57,164 nucleotides of DNA from Pseudoalteromonas sp. BSi20652 (GTDB lineage Bacteria; Pseudomonadota; Gammaproteobacteria; Enterobacterales; Alteromonadaceae). The stretch is from the NCBI RefSeq assembly GCF_000239855.1, contig NZ_BADT01000161.1:1-57164 (forward strand), read 5' to 3'. The notes beneath the pieces are model-generated. The model saw only the letters and a list, made by a program, of their open reading frames with translations. It was not told where the DNA came from and did no database searches. Shown here piece by piece: positions 1 through 7,950 of the stretch. How positions within the stretch are numbered: the first letter of the stretch is position 1; each line of letters starts with the position of its first letter. Both the position numbers and the translations under genes were made by a program.

Positions 1-29
1 CGAGGGTTCGAATCCCTCTCCCTCCACCA
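1..29 (+). tRNA. tRNA gene, 3' end only
   Basis: The window opens inside a tRNA gene. Visible are the T arm (stem GAGGG/CCCTC around the TTCGAAT loop), the 3' strand of the acceptor stem (TCCCTCC), an A discriminator base and an encoded CCA. The anticodon lies upstream of the window, so the isotype cannot be read. A GGAGGGA-type acceptor is common in serine tRNAs, but the A discriminator is not the usual enteric serine base, so no isotype is assigned. Confidence 0.9.
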
Positions 30-37
30 TTATTCTT

Positions 38-67
38 AAACCCAGTCATTAATTTTACTGGGTTTTT
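38..67 (+). terminator. Rho-independent terminator of the tRNA
   Basis: A perfect 9-bp inverted repeat (AAACCCAGT / ACTGGGTTT) with a 10-nt loop follows the tRNA CCA end by 8 nt and runs into TTTTT. Confidence 0.8.
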
Positions 68-143
68 AATGCCTGAAATCACAAAGCGCAGAGAGTTGGT
101 TTAAGCTGTTTTATTTTTTAATCTAATACTATGTATAACTTGC

Positions 144-2837
144 TTAAATTTTGTTTGAGTTGCTTCTGCCTATGCTGATAATGTGTAGTGCCTTAATTAG
201 TTCCTGTTTTTCAATAGGCTTTGAAACATAGCCATCGAATAGTTGTTTATAAAGCTGTTTTTGCTCTGTAAATACGTTTGCCGTCAGTGCCACAATAATT
301 TGCTGACTATTTACTTGTTTAATTTTTTTGCATGCTTCAAAGCCATCCATTTTGGGCATTTGAATATCCATAAAAATAATATCTGGCTTTATTTTTGTAT
401 ATAACTCAATGGCTTCAAGTCCATTTTTTGCTATTACTATATTTGCATTGGTTGGTTCAAGCATTGCTGATACTACAAGTTGATTAATTTTGTTATCTTC
501 AGCTATTAAAATTGTTTTATTGGTTAAATTAGGGAATTCTAAATTTTTTGTATTTAGAATTATTGGTTTAACATCTGCTTGTTTAAGTGGCAAATAGACA
601 CAAAATTGGCTTCCAGAGCCCAGCTCGCTGGTGACTTTAATTTCGCCTTTCATTAAATTAATCAATGATTTTGTAATTGGTAGCCCCAAGCCAGTGCCAC
701 CATATTGCCTGGTAGTTGAGGTTTCAGCTTGTTCAAAGCGTTCAAATAATCTGTTTATAACATTTTTAGAAATACCAATTCCGGTATCAGAAATAATCCC
801 ACAGACTTTATTATCTTTCGTTAACTTAAATTCAACGGTAACGCCGCCATAATGGGTAAACTTAATTGCATTAGAGATTAAGTTTAAAAATACTTGCCTG
901 AGCCTAACTGCATCGCCAATCCAATATTTATGTCCAATATTAGAAGTAAAGCGCAGATAAATATTTTTTTCGTTGGAGAGAATACTTAAATCTGACTCTA
1001 AATGGTTTATTAACTCGCTTAACTCAAAAGGTTTATTTTCAAGGGATAACTTGCCAGCCTCAATTTTAGAAAAATCCAGAATGTCATTAATGATTATTGT
1101 TAACGATCGGGAAGAATAAAGTGCTTTTTTTAAGAAATCTTTGGATTTATCGTTAAGGGGTTGTTCTTGTAGTAGCTGTAAAGTCCCTAAAATACCATTC
1201 ATAGGGGTTCGAATTTCATGACTCATATTTGCTAAAAATTCTGATTTAGCTTTAGAGCTTTCCTCAGCAAGTTCTTTTGCTTTAGCTAGGGCTTCATCGT
1301 GTTTTATTTGTTGTGTTAAATCAAAGGCTATTCCTAAAAATCCAACGACTTGTGCTTTACTATTAAGTAAAGACGTTACGCTCAAACTTACTTGAATATG
1401 CTTACCGCTCGAATTTACATATGTCCATTGATTTACATCAGGTTGTGTTGGTGTGGCTTTAACGACTAATGTATTAAAATCTGGCTCTATCGGTTTTTTT
1501 AGCTCTTTAGTTAGTTGTTTTGCTTTTTTTACAATTTCATCTTTTATATGAAAAAGCCCTGGATTAGCAATGCCTATGACTTCGCTAGCTTTGTAGCCTA
1601 GTAGTTTTTCTGCTGCAGGGTTGAATTCAGTAATTAGGCCCATTTTATCTGTGGAAATAATTGAGTAGCTCGCACTGTCTAAAATACTACGCTGTAAAGT
1701 ACTAATTTCTGCAATTTGTTGTGTACGTAGCTTTACTTCGGTCTCTAATTTTGAATTTGCGAATTCGAGTATATGTTTATGTTTTTTTGCCGCTTGTGCT
1801 TCAAATAGTGTTCTTTGAGTTTTACGGTGTATTAGTAGTTGCATCGCAAATACCAATAGAATGGCGATAATAGTAAAAAATAATCCGTTAACGAGTTCAT
1901 GATAGCGATTAGGTAAATCCAAATTTTTAATAAAAGTGTCAGAGCCATAAAGTGTTACTTCCCAATCACGACCAATGACTTGGATAACAGTTGATACGTT
2001 AAATTTAGAATTACTATTTTTATCACCATAACTAAAAAATTCTAATTTAGTGTCTTTATTAATATCAGCAATTGTTAAATAGTTCTCATCTGTTTCCGAC
2101 AAAGCGTCTAATATATTATTAATTAACAGAGGGGAGTATGCCCAACCAATTAAGTCTTCAAGTCGTTGTTGCTGACTTATTGGTGTGGTGGCTACTTTAT
2201 AAATAGGAAGTAAAATTAGAAACCCTTGTTTAGTTTTACTACCAGCTTGCACTAACGTTATTGGGGCAGAGAGTTGAGCTTGACCTGTTATAGCAGATTT
2301 TAATGCAACATAACGTCGTATGTCTTCAGAACTAATATCTAAGCCAATGGCTTGTGCATTGTTTTTTTCAGGGAATATATATTGAATAATAAACAGGTCA
2401 CTGTCATGAACAGATAATGTTTTTAAATTAAAGGTCTGATCGGGACGATCATTTTTAGCTAATTCTAAAAACGGTTCGAGTAAGTTTGGTGTTATCTTTT
2501 TTATAAAACCAATGCCATTTGCCCCAGGAAATTCTAAAGAGTAATTTCTACTATTTGAGTAATTTGAAATTGTTTCATAGTTTAAATGAGTTATGCCTAT
2601 GCCGTGTATAAACCCCTTTAAGCCAAATAAACCATATTTGTATAAGTTTACTTTATTACTAATGCCTGTGCTAAGTGAAGTGAGTCGATTATTTAAAGCC
2701 GTTAAAACTTTTAAATCTAACGCTTGTTGATATTTAGTGTGCTGAGTATAGGTATAAATAATACCAATAGTGAGAATAACAAATTGAGCTGCTACTTTTA
2801 GCATTACCCCTTTATTATCCCTATATTGTAAACTCAT
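144..2837 (-). CDS. CHASE-PAS hybrid sensor histidine kinase
   Basis: Membrane-bound hybrid histidine kinase of about 897 aa. In order: a transmembrane helix (about 12-32), a periplasmic CHASE-type sensor region, a second helix (about 312-336), a short coiled coil, a PAS domain (about 380-500), the HisKA dimerisation domain with the phospho-acceptor His in SHEIRTPMNG (about 540), an HATPase domain with NLISNAIKF, DTGIGIS (about 684) and GGTGLGL boxes, and a C-terminal receiver domain with the phosphorylatable Asp in MDIQMPKMDG (about 823) and the SKP lysine. There is no Hpt domain, so onward transfer would need a separate protein. A TTG lies directly before the ATG, but the purine-rich site AAGGG sits 7 nt upstream of the ATG, so the ATG is preferred. 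No response regulator is adjacent. The ligand is unknown; CHASE domains generally sense small extracellular molecules. Confidence 0.92.
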   Translation of the reverse strand: MSLQYRDNKGVMLKVAAQFVILTIGIIYTYTQHTKYQQALDLKVLTALNNRLTSLSTGISNKVNLYKYGLFGLKGFIHGIGITHLNYETISNYSNSRNYSLEFPGANGIGFIKKITPNLLEPFLELAKNDRPDQTFNLKTLSVHDSDLFIIQYIFPEKNNAQAIGLDISSEDIRRYVALKSAITGQAQLSAPITLVQAGSKTKQGFLILLPIYKVATTPISQQQRLEDLIGWAYSPLLINNILDALSETDENYLTIADINKDTKLEFFSYGDKNSNSKFNVSTVIQVIGRDWEVTLYGSDTFIKNLDLPNRYHELVNGLFFTIIAILLVFAMQLLIHRKTQRTLFEAQAAKKHKHILEFANSKLETEVKLRTQQIAEISTLQRSILDSASYSIISTDKMGLITEFNPAAEKLLGYKASEVIGIANPGLFHIKDEIVKKAKQLTKELKKPIEPDFNTLVVKATPTQPDVNQWTYVNSSGKHIQVSLSVTSLLNSKAQVVGFLGIAFDLTQQIKHDEALAKAKELAEESSKAKSEFLANMSHEIRTPMNGILGTLQLLQEQPLNDKSKDFLKKALYSSRSLTIIINDILDFSKIEAGKLSLENKPFELSELINHLESDLSILSNEKNIYLRFTSNIGHKYWIGDAVRLRQVFLNLISNAIKFTHYGGVTVEFKLTKDNKVCGIISDTGIGISKNVINRLFERFEQAETSTTRQYGGTGLGLPITKSLINLMKGEIKVTSELGSGSQFCVYLPLKQADVKPIILNTKNLEFPNLTNKTILIAEDNKINQLVVSAMLEPTNANIVIAKNGLEAIELYTKIKPDIIFMDIQMPKMDGFEACKKIKQVNSQQIIVALTANVFTEQKQLYKQLFDGYVSKPIEKQELIKALHIISIGRSNSNKI

Positions 2838-3082
2838 CAACTCACCCTTTTTTGTGTTGTTATTAGACTGTGTATATCTTTTTATTTGACTAAATATAGC
2901 ACTTATTTTTAAGGTTACAACGTTGATTTTTTTATAATTGACAGTAGCTTATATAAATTATAAAACAAGATTATTTACAATAAAAATGTGCTTGTAAATA
3001 ATTTTAATTAACTCGCGTATTGCCCTTTCATGATTAATTTGTTCAATTCACAAAGATCCACACGCCCTAATAAAAACAAAAA
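2838..3082. other. Intergenic region, nothing identified
   Basis: AT-rich DNA between the histidine kinase start and the porin relic. It presumably holds the kinase promoter on the minus strand. I found no convincing gene or structured element. Confidence 0.4.
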
Positions 3083-3370
3083 ACATGGCAAGCGTTTATA
3101 GGTATTGATTTAAAAGCTTTAACTGCGGGATTAAAAACTCAGTTTTATTACACTAATGGTACTGGTGCTGAAAATTCTGTTTTAAGTAAATTATATTGAG
3201 GCGCTGTTGAAGATACGGGCTATTAATACATCGATACGATGTTGAACTGATATAAGGGTTGAGTTTTTGGTGGTTGGTTTTAGATTACAATACAAAAAAC
3301 AGGAATGTTGATTGCGTTAAAGGTGATGGAGCTGATCACCGAGTGTATTGATTACACGATTAATTTTTAA
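3083..3370 (+). pseudogene. Relic of an outer-membrane beta-barrel porin, C-terminal part
   Basis: This stretch is not an open frame, but joined plus-strand fragments read as the end of an outer-membrane porin. The first is TWQAFIGIDLKALTAGLKTQ followed by FYYTNGTGAENSVLSKLY, then in the same frame after a stop GAVEDTGY and YIDTMLN, then YKG and VFGGWF. After a frame change come DYNTKNRNVDCVKGDG and ADHRVY, and after another DYTINF-stop. Alternating aromatic and polar segments, a Gly/Asn-rich loop and a terminal Phe are hallmarks of beta-barrel proteins recognised by BamA. At least four stops and two frame changes show it is dead. No upstream part was found, so the gene is also truncated at its 5' end. 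The family is not assigned; a phosphate-selective-type or general porin are both possible. Confidence 0.5.
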
Positions 3371-3429
3371 ATGGTATGTGTATTAACGTGTTTAGCCCAA
3401 TAAAAATTAAAAGTGTTATCTATAAAAAA

Positions 3430-3460
3430 GCGACTTACTTATTTACAGTAGTCGCGTTTT
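3430..3460 (+). terminator. Terminator-like hairpin downstream of the porin relic
   Basis: GCGACT(t)ACT pairs with AGTAGTCGC, with a single bulged base, followed by GTTTT. Its location 60 nt after the relic's final stop fits the old gene's terminator. Confidence 0.5.
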
Positions 3461-3612
3461 AAATGTTGTTTTAAACCTAGATGGACACCTTAGTACTCTG
3501 TGTGTTTGGCGTTTAAATAATTATGTGAGGCACAATTATTCTTATATACACATTAAACAACTTAACCTAGCTACACTGACGTAGTTCAATCTCTGAAGAT
3601 CAATAGAGTACT

Positions 3613-4011
3613 TTAATTTAGGTTAGTATTTTTCTTTGGTGCTTTTAATTGTTTTTCAAATTCATCTGAAAACAATATTGTTCCGTCGTCGTCTTCAGTA
3701 GGGAATGCAGCAATAAGTAGGTCATCTTCTTCAAGACCCGGTGTCCAGCGGCTAAACCAATCTGCAAGAGGAATCGCTTTAGCGCTGCAGCCAGCCCATT
3801 CGCCAGTTGCCCATGCTTCTGCAAATTCTCGAGTAGGCCAAACTGGAACGCAGTCGTCATCTTCGTTGGCTAGCATAACGCAGCCATCATCGTCGTTTAA
3901 AATCCATACTTGTTTAAATTGTTGCACGGTTTCGAACATATAGGCGAGACGTTTTTTTGCTCCAAGTCCTAAAATTATTGCTTGTTGTTCGCTTAGGTTT
4001 GATGTTGTCAT
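3613..4011 (-). CDS. DUF2750 family protein
   Basis: Cytoplasmic protein of 132 aa, acidic, with repeated short Asp-rich runs (LNDDDG, NEDDDC, TEDDDG). The arrangement of a short helical N-terminus, a WILNDD segment and a WPTREFAEAWA segment matches my memory of DUF2750, a family of unknown function. The frame extends 15 codons further upstream, but the ATG at 4011 (MTTSNLS) is preferred. It has an AAGAG purine site in front, and the extension adds a sequence unlike the rest of the protein. It appears monocistronic, transcribed towards the porin relic. No function is proposed. Confidence 0.7.
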   Translation of the reverse strand: MTTSNLSEQQAIILGLGAKKRLAYMFETVQQFKQVWILNDDDGCVMLANEDDDCVPVWPTREFAEAWATGEWAGCSAKAIPLADWFSRWTPGLEEDDLLIAAFPTEDDDGTILFSDEFEKQLKAPKKNTNLN

Positions 4012-4136
4012 AATTAGTTCACTCTTAATTAGTATATCTAAATTATATGCACACAAGTATATCGAGTTATATGACAGAGTGTTGAAAAGTTGCTATTTAA
4101 TTTCATTAATTAAGATCGATTTTGTGTATTGAACAG

Positions 4137-4183
4137 TATAATCTCACACTAATTTGAGCGATCATTCAAAATAAGCTTGAATG
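4137..4183 (+). promoter_or_regulatory. Candidate promoter and palindromic operator of the OYE gene
   Basis: A consensus -10 box TATAAT at 4137-4142 is followed 20 nt later by a perfect inverted repeat CATTCAA-N7-TTGAATG (4163-4183). The repeat lies between the -10 box and the start codon at 4236, where a repressor would block transcription. Many OYE-family genes are controlled by an electrophile-sensing repressor such as NemR, but no regulator gene is adjacent. No good -35 box was found. Confidence 0.4.
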
Positions 4184-4235
4184 TTTGTAAAAAGGCCACA
4201 TTGTAGTAGGCACATATTTAATGAAGGATTGAAAA

Positions 4236-5279
4236 ATGACAACTGATTTACTTGCTCCGTTTAAACTAAATAACACCATAGAACTTAAAAACCGCGTACT
4301 TATGGCGCCACTAACCCGTTGTATGGCTGATGATAACTTAGTACCAACGCAAGATGTAGTTGACTATTATGCTCGCCGTGCCGAAATCGGTTTAATTATT
4401 AGCGAAGCAACTATTATTCGTCCAGACGGACAAGGTTACCCAAATACACCGGGTTTATTTACCAGCGAGCAGATTCAAGGTTGGAAAAAAGTAACTGACG
4501 CAGTACACGCTAATGGCGGCAAAATGTTTGCACAGCTTTGGCATGTTGGCCGTGTTGCACATCCTCACTTTTTTGATGGCGATGTACTTGCACCATCGGC
4601 AATTGGCGTTGAAGGGTCTGTACCACGTATGCGTGAGCTTACATACATCACACCAAAAGCAGCCACAACTGATGATATTAAAAGCCTAGTTGCTGACTTT
4701 GCAAAAGCAGCTGAAAACGCAATTGAAGCAGGCTTTGATGGGGTTGAGATTCACGGTGCTAATGGTTATTTAATTGACCAATTTTTACATTACGCTGCAA
4801 ATACACGCAGCGACGAATACGGTCAAACGCCTGAAAATATGTCGCGTTTTGCACTAGAAGTAACAGATGCGGTTATTGCTGCTGTAGGCAACGAGCGTAC
4901 TGCTTTGCGTTTAACACCAGGTGCTTACTTTAATATGAGCGAAGATAACCGTGATAAAGCGGTATTTGATTATTTATTACCAGAACTTGAAAAGAGAGAG
5001 CTTGCGTATCTACACGGTGGAATTTTTGACGACAGCACTACGTTTGATTCTCTTGAAGGCAAAACAACCTCTGAATTTTTACGAGCAGGTTACAAAGGCA
5101 CATTAGTTGGTGTGGGTAGCTACAGCTTTGAAACAGCAAAAGAGGCGATTAACGACGGCAAGTTTGACTTAATAGCGATAGGTCGTCCACTTATTGCAAA
5201 TCCAGATTATATTAGCAAGGTTGCAAACGGTGAAGAGTTAGTACCGTACAGCGATGAAATGCTAGCTGAATTGAAATAA
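4236..5279 (+). CDS. Old Yellow Enzyme family NADH:flavin oxidoreductase
   Basis: FMN-dependent ene-reductase of 347 aa, a TIM barrel acting in the cytoplasm. It would use NAD(P)H to reduce activated double bonds such as N-ethylmaleimide, quinones or nitro compounds. Visible signatures are the N-terminal LKNRVLMAPLTRCMA segment, AQLWHVGRV, the substrate-binding pair in EIHGANGYLIDQFL (His and Asn, about 175-178), NTRSDEYG, and the C-terminal FMN phosphate-binding region AIGRPLIANPDY. Length and motifs match the NemA-like class, but I cannot tell which paralogue this is, so no symbol is given. The start is supported by AAGGA 7 nt upstream. The gene has its own terminator and a palindromic operator candidate, so it is probably a single inducible unit. 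Confidence 0.93.
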   Translation: MTTDLLAPFKLNNTIELKNRVLMAPLTRCMADDNLVPTQDVVDYYARRAEIGLIISEATIIRPDGQGYPNTPGLFTSEQIQGWKKVTDAVHANGGKMFAQLWHVGRVAHPHFFDGDVLAPSAIGVEGSVPRMRELTYITPKAATTDDIKSLVADFAKAAENAIEAGFDGVEIHGANGYLIDQFLHYAANTRSDEYGQTPENMSRFALEVTDAVIAAVGNERTALRLTPGAYFNMSEDNRDKAVFDYLLPELEKRELAYLHGGIFDDSTTFDSLEGKTTSEFLRAGYKGTLVGVGSYSFETAKEAINDGKFDLIAIGRPLIANPDYISKVANGEELVPYSDEMLAELK

Positions 5280-5301
5280 CAGCTAATTATATAGTTATTA
5301 A

Positions 5302-5337
5302 GACACCCAAAGGTAAACCTTTGGGTGTCTTTTTTTT
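5302..5337 (+). terminator. Rho-independent terminator
   Basis: A perfect 13-bp stem (GACACCCAAAGGT / ACCTTTGGGTGTC) with a 2-nt nominal loop is followed by an uninterrupted T tract, 22 nt after the OYE stop codon. Confidence 0.95.
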
Positions 5338-5471
5338 GTACATATTCCCGCCATAAATCTTCCATATTTGTTTAATTTTTATGTAAATAAAGTTCATCCT
5401 CGTTGTCATATTTAAAATTCATACTGTGCCCGTTTTCATAACAATTTTTAATAAAATCAAACGGGACAACA

Positions 5472-7745
5472 ATGTACGCTTTAAAAAGTAAATCGCTTTT
5501 GAGTATGGCTATTGCCATGGCTTTATCAACCTCTGCTTATGCTAACGACAACACCATAGAAGAAGTAACCGTCATAGCTAAGCCAACGAGTTATGCTAAT
5601 AATGTTATTGAGCCTGCAATGCTTGAACAACAAAGTTCGGTATCAAGCATATTATCGGTTATTGATAACTTGCCTGGTATTAGCATAAACGAAGGTGATG
5701 CGTTTGGTGGCGACGATTGGTCTACTACAATTACAATGCGTGGCTTTAGTATAGATGGGAACCAACAGCAATTAGGTATGACGGTAGATGGCATTCCCAA
5801 TGGTGGCTCTAATTATGGCGGTGGCGCTAAAGCTAACCGATATCTTGACAGCGAAAACCTTGCAACGGTTGAAGTAGGTCAAGGCACCTCTGATATTAAG
5901 TCGGCTTCGCTTGAAGCATTAGGTGGTACATTTAACTTTGTAAGTAAAGACCCAAGCCTTGAAAAATCGACTACGTTTGCTTATACCTCAGGCAGCCACG
6001 ATGCCACTCGTTATTATGTAAAACACGAAACAGGCACTATTTTTAGTAATACACGCGCGTATGTTAGTTACTCGCAAACAGATACAAGTCGCTGGATTGG
6101 TTCAGGCAGTAATGGCGGTAAAGATAATCAACATGCTGAAGTTAAGTTTGTATCTAATTTTAACGATTTAACACTCACCGGGCGTTTATCTTACGATGAT
6201 GTAAGTGAAACAAATTACAACAGTGTAAGCCTTGAGCAGTTTGAGCAAACACCAGATTGGGATCAGCTAACATGGAATTGGACGGGAGTTCCACATTTTG
6301 ACCAAATGTTCGCAGAAGGTTGGGGAACGCTTCGTGAAAACACCTTAGCGTATTTAAAGTTTGAATACGCTATTTCGCCAAGCTCATTGTTAACAGTAAG
6401 TCCTTATTATCATAAAAATTCAGGGCGGGGCGATTGGATCCCACCATATTTAACAACGCCTGTTGATGAAAATGGCGACCCAACTCTAGAGGGCGGCACT
6501 AATGCAGGCTCTTATGGTTTTGCTGATAGTGAAGGCAACCCGCTTGCACCAAATGCCGATTGTACGCAAAGTTTGAGCTGGCCATGGGAGTCGGGTCCTG
6601 GTTTAAATCCTGCGTGTTACGATACAACAGCAACACCGGTTATGTCATACCGCCATACGCATTACAACAAAGATCGTTTAGGTTTAACGGCAAACTACCA
6701 AGCTACGTTTGGCGATCACGATATAGAAGCGGGCTTTTGGTATGAGCAAAGCGAGCGTGATGAGTCGCGTGATTGGCATAAAGTTATAGATGCACGCATA
6801 TATCATCACTATGACAGTTCGCCATATTGGACTCAATACAAAAACACGTTTGAAACCGACACGTTTAAATGGTATGCACAAGATTCAATAGTGCTTAGCG
6901 ATTTTACGCTTAACTTAGGTGTTAAAAAGTACCTTGTTGATATTGAAAAGTACGACCATTATGAAAATGCAACAACAGCCAAAATAAATAGCGATTCTGA
7001 TGTACTCTTCAGTGGCGGTATTTTGTATCAGTTAAATGATTCTACAGAGTTATTTACCAGCTACAGCGAAAACTTTGCAGCGATTAAAGATGGTGTGCTT
7101 GAGCGCGACAGCTCTGACTTATCAGCTATAGAGCCAGAAACCGCTGAAAATATTGACCTAGGTATACGTTATCAAAATAGTGAATTAAAATTAACGGCAA
7201 CGGCTTATTTAATTGAGTTTAACAACCGTATTACCTTTATTGCACCAGGCAGCGATACGGGCGGTATTGATTACACTATTGGTACTAATGGTTCATACTT
7301 AAACGTAGGTGGTATTGAGTCTAAAGGATTAGAACTATCGGCAAGTTATATGCTAAGTCCAGAATGGAATGTGTACAGTTCATACACAAATAATGACTCA
7401 GAGTACAAGGGTGATGCACCGGGTTTTGAAGCTGGCGATAAAGTTATAGACTCAGTGGATGATTTGTTTGTGCTATCTACAGACTACTACAATGGTGATT
7501 TTCGCTTTGGTTTATCAGCTAAGTATACCGGCGAACGTGGTGAAGTTGATAGCTACACTTCGCTTGACTTAAATGCGGGTTACTCGGCTAATGTTGATGC
7601 AGGTCCATTCAAAGCTGTTGATATAGCATTTGTAGTTTATAACATAACCGACACAAGTTATTTAGCAGGCGGTACAGGTAATGGCACTACTTACTTTATA
7701 GGAGCACCTCGTACAGCCGCTGTTACTTTAACCGCTACTTTTTAA
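5472..7745 (+). CDS. TonB-dependent outer-membrane receptor
   Basis: Outer-membrane receptor of 757 aa that would import a ligand using TonB-ExbB-ExbD energy. A signal peptide (about 1-24, ending SAYA) precedes a TonB-box-like segment TIEEVTVIA. The plug contains LPGISINEG and TMRGFSIDG. The 22-strand barrel ends in VTLTATF with the terminal Phe typical of BamA substrates. Loops are rich in Tyr/Trp and Asp; one has a possible disulphide pair (NADCTQS and NPACYD). The start has only a weak purine site (ACGGGAC). It stands alone between two terminators with no neighbouring transport enzyme, and no clear Fur box was seen, so the substrate is unknown (siderophore or other). Confidence 0.9.
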   Translation: MYALKSKSLLSMAIAMALSTSAYANDNTIEEVTVIAKPTSYANNVIEPAMLEQQSSVSSILSVIDNLPGISINEGDAFGGDDWSTTITMRGFSIDGNQQQLGMTVDGIPNGGSNYGGGAKANRYLDSENLATVEVGQGTSDIKSASLEALGGTFNFVSKDPSLEKSTTFAYTSGSHDATRYYVKHETGTIFSNTRAYVSYSQTDTSRWIGSGSNGGKDNQHAEVKFVSNFNDLTLTGRLSYDDVSETNYNSVSLEQFEQTPDWDQLTWNWTGVPHFDQMFAEGWGTLRENTLAYLKFEYAISPSSLLTVSPYYHKNSGRGDWIPPYLTTPVDENGDPTLEGGTNAGSYGFADSEGNPLAPNADCTQSLSWPWESGPGLNPACYDTTATPVMSYRHTHYNKDRLGLTANYQATFGDHDIEAGFWYEQSERDESRDWHKVIDARIYHHYDSSPYWTQYKNTFETDTFKWYAQDSIVLSDFTLNLGVKKYLVDIEKYDHYENATTAKINSDSDVLFSGGILYQLNDSTELFTSYSENFAAIKDGVLERDSSDLSAIEPETAENIDLGIRYQNSELKLTATAYLIEFNNRITFIAPGSDTGGIDYTIGTNGSYLNVGGIESKGLELSASYMLSPEWNVYSSYTNNDSEYKGDAPGFEAGDKVIDSVDDLFVLSTDYYNGDFRFGLSAKYTGERGEVDSYTSLDLNAGYSANVDAGPFKAVDIAFVVYNITDTSYLAGGTGNGTTYFIGAPRTAAVTLTATF

Positions 7746-7776
7746 TAACTAAGCAAGTTTAAAGTAAGTATTTTTT

Positions 7777-7798
7777 AGCCCATCAATGATGGGCTTTT
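7777..7798 (+). terminator. Rho-independent terminator
   Basis: AGCCCATCA / TGATGGGCT inverted repeat (9 bp nominal, real loop 3 or more nt) followed by TTTT, 31 nt after the receptor stop codon. Confidence 0.8.
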
Positions 7799-7903
7799 AA
7801 CTATAAAATATATCTTCTTATTTTGTTTCAGCGCTTATAAATAAAACGTTTTATAACTCTCTGATTTATTAAAGCTAATTACCCGTTTACGCTACCCCTA
7901 CAA

Positions 7904-7932
7904 TTGAAAATATCTTACACTGGTTTTATCTC
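7904..7932 (+). promoter_or_regulatory. Possible sigma-70 promoter of recCBD
   Basis: TTGAAA (7904-7909), 17 nt, then TATCTC (7927-7932), a 5/6 match at -35 and 4/6 at -10. It lies 18 nt before the recC start codon. The leader would be very short, so this is only a candidate. Confidence 0.35.
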
Positions 7933-7950
7933 AAAAAAGGTCAGTGTTAT

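Noticed and set aside
1-29. Assigning the partial tRNA to serine
   Set aside because: The acceptor sequence fits, but the A discriminator does not match the usual serine base and the anticodon is not visible.
5340-5471. Fur box upstream of the first TonB-dependent receptor
   Set aside because: No stretch resembles GATAATGATAATCATTATC well enough; only general AT-richness.
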